Source of the DNA: Candolleomyces eurysporus
Taxonomy: Eukaryota; Basidiomycota; Agaricomycetes; Agaricales; Psathyrellaceae
NCBI GenBank assembly: GCA_027579435.1
Contig: JANBPK010001567.1
Location: 1-30,470 of the forward strand
Reading direction: 5' to 3'
Length of the DNA: 30,470 nt
In this document: positions 10,766 through 22,500 of the stretch, in pieces
How positions within the stretch are numbered: the first letter of the stretch is position 1
How the letters are laid out: each line of letters starts with the position of its first letter
Position numbers and translations under genes: made by a program
Notes under the pieces: model-generated
What the model was told of the DNA's origin: nothing
What the model saw: the letters and a program-made list of their open reading frames with translations, nothing else
Database searches by the model: none

Positions 10766-10773
10766 AACTGAGA
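10766..10773 (+). repeat. Left 8-bp target duplication AACTGAGA
   Basis: AACTGAGA here and at 26927-26934 match exactly and directly adjoin the two terminal inverted repeats 16 kb apart. They define the insertion of the large DNA transposon. Confidence 0.9.
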
Positions 10774-10807
10774 AGGACCCGGGAGTTTTCTGACCTAACC
10801 CTGATAC
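10774..10807 (+). repeat. Left terminal inverted repeat of the DNA transposon (34 bp)
   Basis: It starts AGGACCCGGGAGTTTTCTG and ends CCCTGATAC. It matches the reverse complement of 26893-26926 at 31 of 34 positions, and all three differences are transitions. Confidence 0.9.
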
Positions 10808-10810
10808 GGA

Positions 10811-10981
10811 TCCACCCCTCCAGAAGGTGCCGGAGGCTCGGAACTTGGATACCAGTACAGGGACCTACAGAGAGTGTCCACCCCCCAACCGTGAGATCCC
10901 TTCCGGTACTTGGATACACTACCCATTGTGTTGTCCACCCCAATGCCCCACCGGCATGTCGTCTTGAATAATGTCCACCCC
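10811..10981 (+). repeat. Left subterminal repeats (TGTCCACCCC and ACTTGGATAC)
   Basis: TCCACCCC occurs at 10811-10818, 10877-10884, 10934-10941 and 10974-10981; the last three share the longer TGTCCACCCC. ACTTGGATAC occurs at 10843-10852 and 10908-10917. All copies are on the plus strand. The right end of the element carries the same motifs, again on the plus strand. They are likely transposase-binding sites (inference). Confidence 0.75.
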
Positions 10982-11194
10982 GGGATCAATTGCCGCTGGC
11001 CGCAGATTTACTGTGAGCGAACGTCATCCACTGTCCGCCTGCATTGTTCGTTAACCTCGCCAAGTTGTTATCGGCCAAATTTGGAGAATCCATGCCCTTT
11101 GTATTTTCTTTCATTGACGATGATAGTGGGAATATATTGGTTCGTCTTAAACTCTGCCACCGTTACCCTTTGATCCCCACTCTTTCTCTCAATC

Positions 11195-14100
11195 ATGCCT
11201 CTGAACTCCCCCTCCATGCTCCTCAGTTCATGGATTGGCCAAGGGAAGGTCTACAAAGACGTTCCAGAGGTCATTTTGAATGAAGTTGTCTCTCGTATAT
11301 CGCTCTCTCCAAACCAATTCAATGACCTTTTGCCCGAACTCGAGTGCGCAACCATCGCACAGCTTTGTGATTATCCATTGCCACGCCAGTCCCTTGTTGC
11401 CAACTTCTTCACTGCGAACAGCCGTTTCTCACTTACTGAACCTAATGTGTCTTTGGAAGACTTGATAAAGTGGAAAGATTGGTCTATTCCCTCTCGAGCA
11501 ACAATAATTCAGCTTCAAGCTGCAGCAGGGCAAGCAATTCTTGACGGAAGTCTCTCGATCATGTTATCTGACGTCTCAAGCAACACTTATGTCCCACTGA
11601 GCGTCCTTGGTCTTTGGTATCACCTCTCTGAGGCCTCGCATGCCCAGCGAGAATGGAAAAGGGCTTCTCAGTGGTTGTCAAAATCACACGGAGTTGACGA
11701 CAATTTGAAGGCTCGTGTAGCGTCGATTTGGACTCGTGTTCGGTGGCTCGGGAAAATTCAGGGACTTGCAGATAATCTTCCGGTCACCAGAGCTGCCGAG
11801 TTTCTTGCAGATGGCTATCTCTCCACCTCGCATTTGAATGCAATGCTCCTTGTTCTTCGTGCTCGCATTCTTGCAGATTCTCAGTTGTCAAGGTCAATTT
11901 TTGTGGCTTCAGCCAATCTCAGTGATTGTTTGACAAACCTCACACCATCCTATCCTGAAAAATCTCAGGCTGAAGTCAAGAGTATCGGTCAATTACTGGC
12001 AAAGAATCCGTGCCAGTACAAGGTGTTGACAATATCCTACTCTCCACCAAATCACTGGGCAGCACTTCTAATCAATACTCAGGCCAACAAGGTTGAAGTC
12101 TTATGGGGTGATTTGTTGAACTGGAAGCAGCCGAAGAAGCTTGTTGAAGGCATATCAATCTGGCTCAAGCACCACCTACCGGAACGTCAATATATGTTTA
12201 CAAATGCACTTGAGCATGCCGAGCAGAACGATGGAATTTCTTGTGGAGTAATTGCGATGAACACAATTAAGCATTATCTGTTTGGTGAGCCACTGTGGAC
12301 AAATGAATCCTCCAATCGTCTTCGCCTGCTCGAATTCTGTGATGTCATTGATTACGCTTTCCCTTCCCAACTACCCCCCACTTTTCCTGATGAACATATG
12401 GAGGACGCTCCAATCCCAGAAACAGTTGGAGCATTGCAAATAGCTACTCTGGAGTCCACACCAACCATGCTAAGAAAGCCATCGTTACCCATCCACCCAT
12501 TTTTCCACCAATCTAAGCCGCCGAAGCGACAACATGATAACAGCTCCGAGGCTGCCCAAAACAAAGATATCCCCAGCCAGCCCTCAAAGAGGCAACGAGT
12601 TGCATCTCAGAGCTCAAAGGCTATACAAAAGGCATCAGGGACTATTAGCCGCTCAGCTGCTGCAAAGAAAGCTGCTAATGAAGCCATTGCGAACGGTACA
12701 TTCAAAAAGTCAGAAACACGATGGGAAAAGTACATTGCAAAGTTAAAGGTCCTTGATCCAGACTTTGAGGTCAACGAGTCTGATGTACGAGACATGCGCT
12801 TAGTCCGTCACTCTCAATGTGGCTCATGGATCACGCAATGTGGCCCATATGACTCTACAAAACTCAAGGAGCATATCGTCATCTGCAAGGTGAAGAAACC
12901 AACAAAACCTTCAGCTCAAACACGTACTCTCTTAGCAATGAAAGCTGTCACCATGGCCCCTGCAGTGCAATCTCAATCTCACTCACTGTCCCAACCACAA
13001 CTCAAGGAATGGCCCTGTCCAGGTCTTACTGAGAAGGATGATAGTCGGATTCCGCAATATCTCGGTCGAAGTCCTTCGTATTCTGCTGGAGGCGTTAGCG
13101 AGTTGGGGTTGGCAAAGAAGATGTTTGATGTAACATCGCTGTTGGAACTCAATCAGGAAGAGCGGGCAGTGGTTGCTCGTCAACAAAGGACAACGCATCG
13201 GTGGCAGCTTAACCATGAAGAGCAGAGTATTTATGCAATTGGAGAAGCTCCCTGTGAGAAAGTCGTCAAAGCAGCTTCACTTTCTGAAGTCAAGCCATGC
13301 AACGGGTGCTCGGGCTTGCTCAAACTTCGTCCTTTTCTAACTGCAATAAACCGGGACATCCCACTGGATGAGAATCGTATTCACACACCACACCGCTACC
13401 AGGGGAGTGCCATTGGTCAGATGTATGCAAAAATGCAAGGGCTAACTGCGATTGTAAATGAGGCAAGTGCTATAGTACTATCAACATTTAACCGCCTATT
13501 TATTTAATTCTTTACAAAGGTCAAGACTCCAGGAAATGGATCTCTCCTCAGACGTGTTGTCAAATCATTTGCAGATGGCATATTTGACAAGCAACCTGTA
13601 TTTGTTGGGATGATTGAAATGATGATAGACAAAGCAGAGCAAGAGGAAGGGGGAAAGGGTATGCAGAACATGAAGTACAACCCAGCATTTGACAAATGGG
13701 CGCATGAGCTCTGCTGCATCAGCCCAGAGGCTTACCGCTCATTTTTACAGAACTTTGGTGGCCGCACAGAGCGTAGCTTCCGTGAGATGCGCACAAAATC
13801 ACCTGCATTTGAGGAAGGCTTTTCAGATCATCTTCTTATTCGAGCTCAAAAATACCTCAAGGACTATGGCTACCCCCTCAACGCTCCCCTTGCAATGGCT
13901 GTTGATGACACAAAGCTCCATCCTTCGCTTTCTCCATATTTTGACAACAAAACACGAAAGTGGTTCCTGGTTGGATCAATGAATGGTGCAGTTGAGGTCT
14001 CTGACCTCGACCATATTCAGGCTATTCTTCATGACCAAGATGAATCAAAGGCGTCAAAACTTCGGCTCTGGACACTCAACATTCCCTTGCCTGCTGTTCC

Positions 14101-15777
14101 TCCACTTGTCCTTGCTGCTAAGGGAATACCCTCTAAACTCAGTGCGCCTGAGCTCGCTGAATTTGAATCCAAAATCCTGGATATCTTACTTCCTGCTGGC
14201 TTCCAAATTATTTCCTTGGGCTCAGATGGAACCAGTGTAGAAAGGGACTCACGAAAAGCTTTAGTCTGCTCTGGCTATGCTGAGCTTGTCACCAAGCACA
14301 TCGCCTCACCCGAGCCTTTGTGGCCGCCTGTTGCAATCACGTCACTTCAAGTCCACGGAATGTTGCTTGCTGTTATTCAAGATGCAAAGCACCTGCGTAA
14401 AACCTGCCGAAACAATCTGATGTCTGGTGCTCGAACATTGGTGCTGGGTCGATATGCGATTTTCTACAACCATGTTCGTCAAATAGCAACAGAAAATCTT
14501 CTTGAATTGCCTCTGTATGTCCGTGATGTTGAAAAACTTGACCGGCAAGATGACCGGGCAGCCGCACGACTTTTCTCAGCCGCTACTCTTGAATATGTGA
14601 TCAATAAGCATTGTGATAACCTTGGGCTTACTGTCTACCTTTTCGTTTTCGGTGAAATGGTCGATGCTTACCAAAACCGGCAAATTCCTCATGTTGAACG
14701 AGTCAAGATGTTATTCCGTGCACACTACTTCAAGAAGCTCTGGAAATCATTCCTCAGGGAGGCTGGATACTCCGAAGCTCAGTACTTTATCTCTCGCGAA
14801 GCAGACGATATCATTGATATTTTCATCAATGGCTACATGTCACTGCTGTACATCTACCGTGACCACCTCCAAGGGAAATTTCCCCTCACACCTTGGAAGA
14901 ATAGCAGCGAGCCTAATGAACATGTATTTGGATTTCTGCGTACTATGGTCCCCGACTTTACTATGTTGGATCTGCTTCGACTGGTCCCAAAGCTCAGGGT
15001 ACGGCTCATGGCTGCGTGCAAAGCAAAGCATTCCAGGGCTGACTTTCAGAAGTCTGCCAATGGCTATTCCCACTCATACTTGGACTCTGATGACGTCAAC
15101 CTTGTTACCCTCCTTTGCTTGCCTACAGACGATGAGATATCAGCAGCTGTAGCAAGTGGCTATGAAGAAGCTCGCACTCTATGGGCTACTTTGGGGTATT
15201 TCCCCAACATTGAGGACGAAATCATCCATCCTGTTGCTCATCCAGTTTCTCTATCCTTGTCTGCTCATGATGAGGCAGAGGATAATTTGGATGAGGAGCC
15301 AGAGGATGACGAGGAGAACAGTACAGAAACTGAACGGCAAGAGCTGGAAAGCGCACTTGATGAAGCAAACAAGTTTTATGCACAGAAGATACATCTTACG
15401 GAAACTGAAACAAGGCTTCAGGAGGGCAGCTTTGCGGCCACTGCATTGAATTTAGCTGATCTCCAGCATTTGTAAGTTATTGTCTTGCACCAGAATCATT
15501 CTAAACTCACAAACTCTTTTGTCTTAGAGAGACCCTTCCGGAAGACGATCCAGAAATGATGAACGAAATCCGACAAGTACTTCAAGAGTACCTCGCAGCC
15601 TTGGCAGTGCATAGTAAACAAGGTCAAACTCTGGTCAACCGTCTTCTCCAGTCTGTCCAGTCCGACGCAAGTGATTGTTCCTCTCAGCCTTCACAACCTT
15701 TCACGCTTGACCTTGCCTCTCTTGAGCTCTCAACACTAGTCGCTCTTCGTGAGACCAACCAAACAAAGGAATCACGT
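11195..15777 (+). CDS. Ulp1-protease/DDE transposase, exons 1-3 (5' part, interrupted by LTR element)
   Basis: Exons are 11195-13453, 13520-15471 and 15528-15777, with introns of 66 and 56 bp (GTAAAT...AAAG and GTAAGT...TTAG). Protein layout: an N-terminal region, then a Ulp1/SENP C48 cysteine protease with His287 (NHWAALLI), Asp306 (LWGD), Gln344 and Cys350 (DGISCGV); a Lys/Arg-rich linker; a zinc-finger-like motif with His539, Cys542, His560 and Cys564 (the first position is His where Cys might be expected); and PCNGCSGLLKLRPF. The transposase core follows, with Asp882/Asp883 (AVDDTKLHP), Asp989 (SLGSDG), Asp1041 (DAKHLRK) and Glu1220 (NEHVFGFLR). The protein should excise and insert the element; the protease could process SUMO/ubiquitin-like targets or the polyprotein itself. 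The reading continues at 25763 once the nested element is removed. Confidence 0.85.
15773..15777 (+). repeat. Left 5-bp target duplication CACGT of LTR element
   Basis: CACGT directly precedes the left LTR and CACGT at 25758-25762 directly follows the right LTR. Five bases is the usual Ty3/gypsy duplication length. Confidence 0.9.
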
Positions 15778-16072
15778 TGTGGCGAAAGTAGGCGTCGTGG
15801 CTAGAAGCTTCGACGCTGTGGTTTCGACACACAGAGAGAACGCACTAATAGAGCTGGGTTAAGCAGTGAATTCTGGGCGGGACGTAGCTACGACAGGTAA
15901 GGTATAAGAGAGTCCCTCGCAGAGGGCGTACAAATAATGGTAAATACCGGTAGTAGCTAGTCCCGAGAGTCCAAAAAGTCGATAAAGAGATAATAAGTAA
16001 GGAACGTATGGGTTAAGGGTAAAGGGAAAAATAGGAGTGAGAAAGAGAGAGATAGGAGGTCAAACCGTTACA
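15778..16072 (-). repeat. 3' LTR (left copy), 295 bp
   Basis: It starts TGTGGCGAAAGTAGG and ends CAAACCGTTACA on the plus strand. It differs from the right copy only at 15811, 15965 and 15973, all transitions. Because the element is read leftwards, this copy is the downstream LTR. Confidence 0.95.
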
Positions 16073-16101
16073 TGCGCCCTCCTGGTATTCAAAGAATACC
16101 A
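16073..16101 (-). promoter_or_regulatory. Polypurine-tract region and perfect hairpin next to 3' LTR
   Basis: On the element's sense strand, AGGAGGG followed by CGCA lies just before the 3' LTR and is the likely plus-strand DNA primer, though it is short and separated from the LTR by four bases. Immediately upstream is a perfect 8-bp inverted repeat, TGGTATTC-AAA-GAATACCA (16083-16101), able to form a tight three-base-loop hairpin. The role of the hairpin is unknown. Confidence 0.45.
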
Positions 16102-16147
16102 CAAAAAAAGTAAAAGGAGCGTAAAAAGATCAAAATAAAAGGGAATC

Positions 16148-19100
16148 TTAGTGACCCGAGTGAACGGATACAGCATCGTCATCCGCGTAGTCGGGGGGAA
16201 TCGTATCATCTCCGGGGGACATGGAAGTCCCGTCGTCAACCTCCGAACCTGTACCCATTCGAGACAGAAGGTCCCTTCCGCCAGAATAAGAAGAAGAACC
16301 GTGATCTCCACCGAATTCTTGATAGCGCAGGTTGTCGTAGTCTTCAGAGCGGCGTCGTTTGTTGGAAGTGGAGGTGGAAGGACCGGCGTGATTACCCGAC
16401 TGGTGAGTGTGGTGAAAAGAGCGAGCTGTATGGGTATGACGTCCGCGCGCGCCACGGCCTCGACCTCGACCGCCTCCCCGAAACAAGGAGGAGAGCATAC
16501 CGAATCCCTGGCCGCCCACTATTACTTGTCGGCCAGCCTCTCGTATGGCGTGGTTGATGACCGGCAGCAATTCGGCATCGTTGTCGATGGAGTCCGTTTT
16601 GGCCTCTGGTTTTCCATAAGTGGCGGGGTCGAGATGGAACAAGGTGATGTGGAAGGGTTTGCCGCGAGCATCAATCTCGCCTTCATGATTGACAGTGGCC
16701 ACTCGGAAGGGAAAGTCGGATGGAGTGTAGTCGTTGACGATACGAGCCACGGTGCTGTAGCCCATAGGGAAAACTTCGGGTCGCACACCACGACGGATCA
16801 GGCCATCGATCGTGCAAATGAGATAGAGTTGTCTGGCTTGAAGTATAATTGGGTCGGGATCGCCTTCAGCGACAGGATAAGCGATGGAATAGAGGTCGTT
16901 TGTGAGACGGGTGAAGGCGGGGTGGTTAATGGAAGCGAGTTGACCGTGTTCAGTAGGGGGAAAATGAAGGAATTTGGGGATAGGCGGGGGAGCGTTGTTG
17001 GTGCGGGTGGACGAGTGGCGCTTAAAGCTGGGGAGCTTGGATTGCTTGATAAACGGCAGAGTCATGGGCTGAACGGGTGAGGAAAAACAACGATTATCAG
17101 CGTTTATATCATGTGTAAAAGCGCCCCCTGAGTCGCTATCTTCAATTTCAAATGAGATAGCACCCAGGTGGACCTCGGGGTCATTTCCAAGCGGCTTGCC
17201 GGCTCCCATAGGTAATTTGTCAATATCTCCTATATCCAGAGCCTCAAGATAGGCACGGAGAGGCTCGAGACCGTCGAGTTGGTCATAGGGTAGCCAAGTA
17301 ATATCTCCCGCCCACCATTTCACCTCAAACATAGCGTTGCGACCTGCGCCGGAGTGAGAGACGATCCTATCAACGGACCATTCCGACTCAATGGGCTCAT
17401 CGTTCACAGGGGCAATCTGGGAGTCCAAACGACCTGGGAAGAGACGGTCGTTGTTAGGCTTGTGTACTCGAAGCAGAGACAAATGGAATATGTTGTGTAC
17501 GCCGCGTGCCTTCAGCGAGGCAGGTAATTCGATTCTAAACGAGAAGTTGAAGTCTGCAACAATTTTGTAAGGTCCAATATATTTCGGAACGAGCTTGCGC
17601 GCTAAACCTTTCGGGAACGAGATATTCTTTGTGGAGATGTAGACCAAGTCTCCGACTTCGAAAGGTGCCATTCTTCGCCTTCGGTTAGCGTCCCGAGTCT
17701 GCTTCACTCGTGTAGCAAGGATGCTATCATGAGCTTGCATAAGAGCGAGCTTCTTCTGTATCGCAAAGTTTCGAACAGCAGGGAACTCATCCTTTGATGC
17801 CGAGTTCCAGATCATAGCGCGCGGTAACCTCCCATAGTTCAGAAAGAACGGGGTATATCCAGTGGTCTCAGAACGAGCCGAGTTTATAGCAAATTCAATC
17901 CCGGGGAGCTTTTGAGCCCAATCGGTCTGCTTATCGTTGACGCATTGACGCAGCATCTGTGTAACCGTCCAATTTGCACGCTCAGTTGATCCGTCAGTCT
18001 GCGGATGATAAGCAGACAACATCTTGAGTTTTGTACCCAGTAGTGAGTGCAGGCGTTGCCAGAACACGCTAGTAAATAGCACATCACGGTCGCTAATAAT
18101 ATTCCGAGGGATGCCGTGGTGCTTGTAGATTTCCTCAAACATCAACTCGGCGAGTTCAGTGGCAGTCATAGTAGTCCGGCTGGGGATGAGGTGCACCATT
18201 CCAGTAAGTAAGCAGATGACAATGGTGATTGAATCGTAAGTGCCATTTCGATTAGAAGACTTTGGGAGCGGTCCGACAAAGTCAACACCAATAGATTCCC
18301 AGGGGACAGTGGGGACAGGTAAGGGATTCAGTAGGCCGTAAGGTTTCTGGTTATCAGGCTTACTGCGTCGGCAGGTAGAGCAGGTCTTGCAAAAAGCCTT
18401 TGTGTCAGAGACGAGTTCTTTCCACCAGACATGGTCACGAAGATACTCGACTGTTTTGCTGGCTCCAAGGTGTGCCAATGTAGAGTGGGCTTCATCGATA
18501 ACAATCTCACGAGCGCTCCTGCCATAAATCAGCACTTTGGGAATGCACAACAGTTTCTTACTGTTCTCCTTTAAGTACACAATTCCGTCTTCAACAACAA
18601 AGTTCCTGAACTCTTTAGGCTTCTCGATTATTGGTTTGAAGACGGGGTCTCGATCGTATGCGTTGCGTAGCTCGTGAAGTAAGTCAATTCCTCCTGTGCT
18701 TTCGACCATTTCCACTAACGTCATAGGCGGCACTGCCACGTTGTCCAAATTTGGTTGCGCGGAAGCAAATTTAGCTCGAGCCGGAATTCTGATGGTCAGT
18801 TTAGGTGCGTCATTCCCGTTTGGGTCGGTTGCTGTTGACCTCAACGTCCTCGATGCTGTTGCACCCAATTCCCCGCCCTCCCGCTCTTGAGGGCCCTTGA
18901 GAGTGAAGTGGGGTGCCATTCTGGCAGCAAACTCGCGCCCAGTCTCAGGCCTCCCAGTCTCTGCAGGCGGAATATCCTTCCTACGCCGTCCACGGCTCTC
19001 TACACGTGCCGCAAGTGCCTCGAGGCCAGTCAGCACAGGCTGCGTCTGGGGCGGTACAGGTGACGAGTCATCGTCCAATACGTCATGGAACGTGTACTCT

Positions 19101-19561
19101 GCCCTGGCGCAAACAGTCCCAGGCGAGTCATTCGAGTACATCTGTGACAGACTATCTGCCAAGACATTCTCGGCACCAGGTATGTACTTCACCTCATAGT
19201 TGAATGTTGATATTTTCTCTAACCAACGAGCCTGTCGTCCTGACAGGTTTTTCTGGTTCAGCAGGTGTATAAGGATATCGGCGTGGCGTAGCATGGACTC
19301 AACACCTGCCAACATTTCGATTTCGTGAGTCGGATAGTTCTGTTGGGCGCTGTTCAGCTTAGCTGAATAGAACGCAGCCACTTTTGCAGTCTTCCAGTTC
19401 TCGCCTTGGCTAACAACGCCAGCAACGCCTGTAGCGCAACCGTCAGTAATCAACCAGATGGGCGGCGCGCCCTCCGAATAATCGAGTGGGACACGGCGAT
19501 GCTCTCGCGCGTCATGTACAAGGCGCTTTACGTCTTCAAATGCACGCTGTTCAGTGTACCC
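16148..19561 (-). pseudogene. gag-pol segment 3: RNase H, integrase, chromodomain, C-terminal extension
   Basis: Open from after the stop at 19562 to the stop codon at 16148. RNase H has TDG and HEIEML, and ADSLSQ near its end, but the expected TDHKGL stretch is absent between RHADIL and IHLLNQ (near 19273), so one catalytic Asp is missing. Integrase has the HHCC zinc motif (AHSTLAHLG to CKTCSTCRRSK, about 18500-18350) and a complete D,D35E: Asp at 18281-18283, Asp at 18089-18091 and Glu at 17981-17983. YIGPYKI (about 17580) is the GPY motif. A chromodomain (WSVDRIVSHS to EALDIGDIDKLP, about 17385-17215) would direct integration to particular chromatin. A tail of about 350 residues follows, with an RGG-rich stretch (about 16440-16490) and an acidic end; no domain was recognised in it. 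Confidence 0.85.
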
Positions 19562-22500
19562 TCAACGAAAGGGTACTGTGTCTCCAGTGATTGCGCTCAG
19601 AACACCCATGGGAATTCTAACCCCAGGGACATCGTCAGCAAGGTACCCGACCGACCCAAGGAAGCCACGAAGCAGGTCTCGATTAGTGGGTGTCTTCCAT
19701 GCAAGGACAGAGTCAACCTTAGCAGGGTCCATTCAGATCCCCTCGTCATCCACAATTCGCCCCAGTATGTCCAATTCCTTGGCAAAGAAGCGCAACTTAT
19801 CCTTTCCTAGGTACAGCTGCTCACGGCGCATGACATCAAGAATAATTCGGACATGCTCGATGTGTTCCTTAATTGAGTCTGAATATATTACAATATCGTC
19901 AAGATAAATGTCCATAAAGCGACCAATTTAGGGAGAGAAAATATGGTTCATCAGCGCCTGGTAAGTGGCTGGTGCATTACAATCCCCCTGCTGAATAACA
20001 TGGCTGACCATGTTCCCATCAGGAGTAGTCATAGTCGTTCTGTGGACGTGCTCAGGCACCACGCGAATCTGTTCGTAGGCAGCCTTCATGTCAAGAGAGG
20101 AGCGATATGGTTTCTTCGCAAGTCGACACAAGATTCCTTCAATATCAGGCAACGGAGAGGTGAGTTTCACAGTGTTCTTATTCCGTTCCCGAAGGTCAAT
20201 AACTGTCCTCAGTTCAGGCTTCTTGCGCTTAGGCTTTGGAATGAGTAACATGGGAACAGTATTCCCTGCAGACGTGATCTCCCAGCGTCCAGAGCGTAAA
20301 TACATATCTTGTTTCTCAGCCCACTGTGTTCTGAAGACCTCAGGGCATCTAGATGGCCGCCATGGATAAATCTTTTTCTCGTCAATTAGTGGTATAGTGT
20401 GGTTGATGGCGCGAAGCAGGGGGAGCGGCGTCTCATCAACGTCCTTGCACAGAGGTTCAGCTTCCTTCATTAACAAGGTGCGCGCCTGCGCAATTTCGTC
20501 GGTAACCAATGATACACCACTAACGACCATCCTAGAGTCAGGCCCAGGACGGATGGGTAGCGAAGTATTGCTCCCAATCACGACACGCGCTGGGTGCAAT
20601 CCAATGCACACTTGGTGCTGGTGCAGAAATGGAGTACCGAGAATCAGGTCATAGTTGCTCACATTTATGACATCAAAGGTACGAGATTCGTTAACATCCT
20701 GATACTCAAACTGAACGGAAACCTTAGAGTTGATCTTGGAGCGAGAGCCTTGCACAGCAAGCTGGAGAGTTAAAGGTACTTCAAGAGGTTCGCGTCGTAG
20801 ACCCAACTGGTCAGCAAGAGTAGACGAAATGAAATCGCCGAGCGAACTGCTGTCCAACAAGGCACGAGCGGGTTGTCCATTAATTTTCACAACTACGACA
20901 ATCGGCTTGGGTACAATACGCCTATCCCTTACTGATGAAGCGTTGCGCTGAACCCCATTATAGGTATCCCTAGGTACCTGTACTCCATGAGTCGTGAGCC
21001 CTGCTGCCATTTCTGCCGAGAAAACTGGTAAGTTGTCTGAACCACCATCATGAGTCTGTGCACTCACCTGTAATAAATTCTCATTCAGGGTAGTAACTGG
21101 TTCAAAGTCAGTGTCCTCATCCATCGGTTGACCCTGAAGGTCACTACACCCTCTGAGTTCTGTCTCGTACCAGGCGGCAAGGTCAGCTGTTGGGTCCCGC
21201 GTGAGCAAAATTGGAAGGTAAGTGACTGTTTCGAGACGACGATCAAGTACAAGATAGTGACCAGGTTCAGCAGACGATGAGTCAAGCTCAACAAAGAACC
21301 GATAGGTGAATGGATTCTCAGGAACCCTTGAATCAGGGTAGTAAGGTGCGCCCAATCGTAGCACCTCCTGGATTCGATTCTCCAGGCATCAACCCATCGA
21401 AGTTTCGCCTCCAACGCGCCCTCCAAACCAAAAAGCGAGCGCACGGGACTCATCAAGTCCACGAGATCGACATAAGCGTCGGGCATACCACAGCCCAACA
21501 TTAAAACGAGGATCACGAAGACGGCTCTCAGGTAAGTATGATACTTCATTCAGCTGAGCGTCGAAAATCTCATAAGTAGTCGATGCTCCAGCAACCCTAT
21601 ATGCAGCAAAACGGGTCTGGATTGCTGTCCTCTGTTTGTAGGACATCTCACGCAAAGGCTTTTCGCCTGGGTATGGAACACCTCGCGTTAAAGATGACTG
21701 CAAAGTTTCCGTGAAAACATCACCAAGTCGTTCTCGCTCAGGACCTCTGGCTGTTCCAATCACATCGTCAGAAGCCTCTTCATCACTAGACAGTTCAAGG
21801 CTCGGGGCCGAGGAGCAGGTCTCGAATTCGTCCTCCGGATCCATGTCGAAGAGTGGCGGGCTATCCGTACCACCCAAAGCAGAAATTTCAATACCAGGTA
21901 AGGGGAATTCTCGAACCTTAGGTCCTCGCTCTCCACACACAATGTGCTGATACCAATGAACTAGGTCAAAATGTATATTAGACAGCTCGTCGCGATGGAT
22001 CAATACATATTTCCCTCGAGCAAAATCATTAATACAGTAGGAGTCTGCGTCAAAGCTCTGAACATCAAAACGGAACTTGTCCTCGATATCACAGTCTTCT
22101 GGGGAAGGATAAAGGTGAGCGATACCATCACGGAGCAGACATTCAGCGACGTACCCTAACGCATCTCCCATATTCCGGGTATATTCAAGTTCAACGGCCA
22201 CTCCGTACCTCGTAGCCCTTCAGTGGGCATACCAGTCAGCAACGGCGAAGGCGGGGTCTCGAAGTTGATCCACAGGGATGGGGGAGACAGTTCCAGCAAA
22301 GCGGTCTTCAATAAGGTAGTCGTCGTGATAGGCTCGATGGACAGTGAGCCGTTCAGGGATACGGCTGTCACGAGTAACCCAATCGGGATCTCCAGGATAG
22401 GGCTGAGAAGAAGTGAGGATGTTGGCGGCAACCATCTCAAACGGTTCACCAATAGATGATCGAGGGCGCCAGAGGGGGTCATAATTGGGCCATTCCTCAA

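Noticed and set aside
13454..13519. Two separate genes meeting near 13507 (protease gene and transposase gene)
   Set aside because: A 66-bp GTAAAT...AAAG intron joins them in phase, and an alternative donor at 13475 does so too; downstream exons also fit one frame.
16151..17080. 309-codon plus-strand frame
   Set aside because: It is antisense to the C-terminal extension of gag-pol, which is in frame with the whole polyprotein; the antisense frame has no motif.
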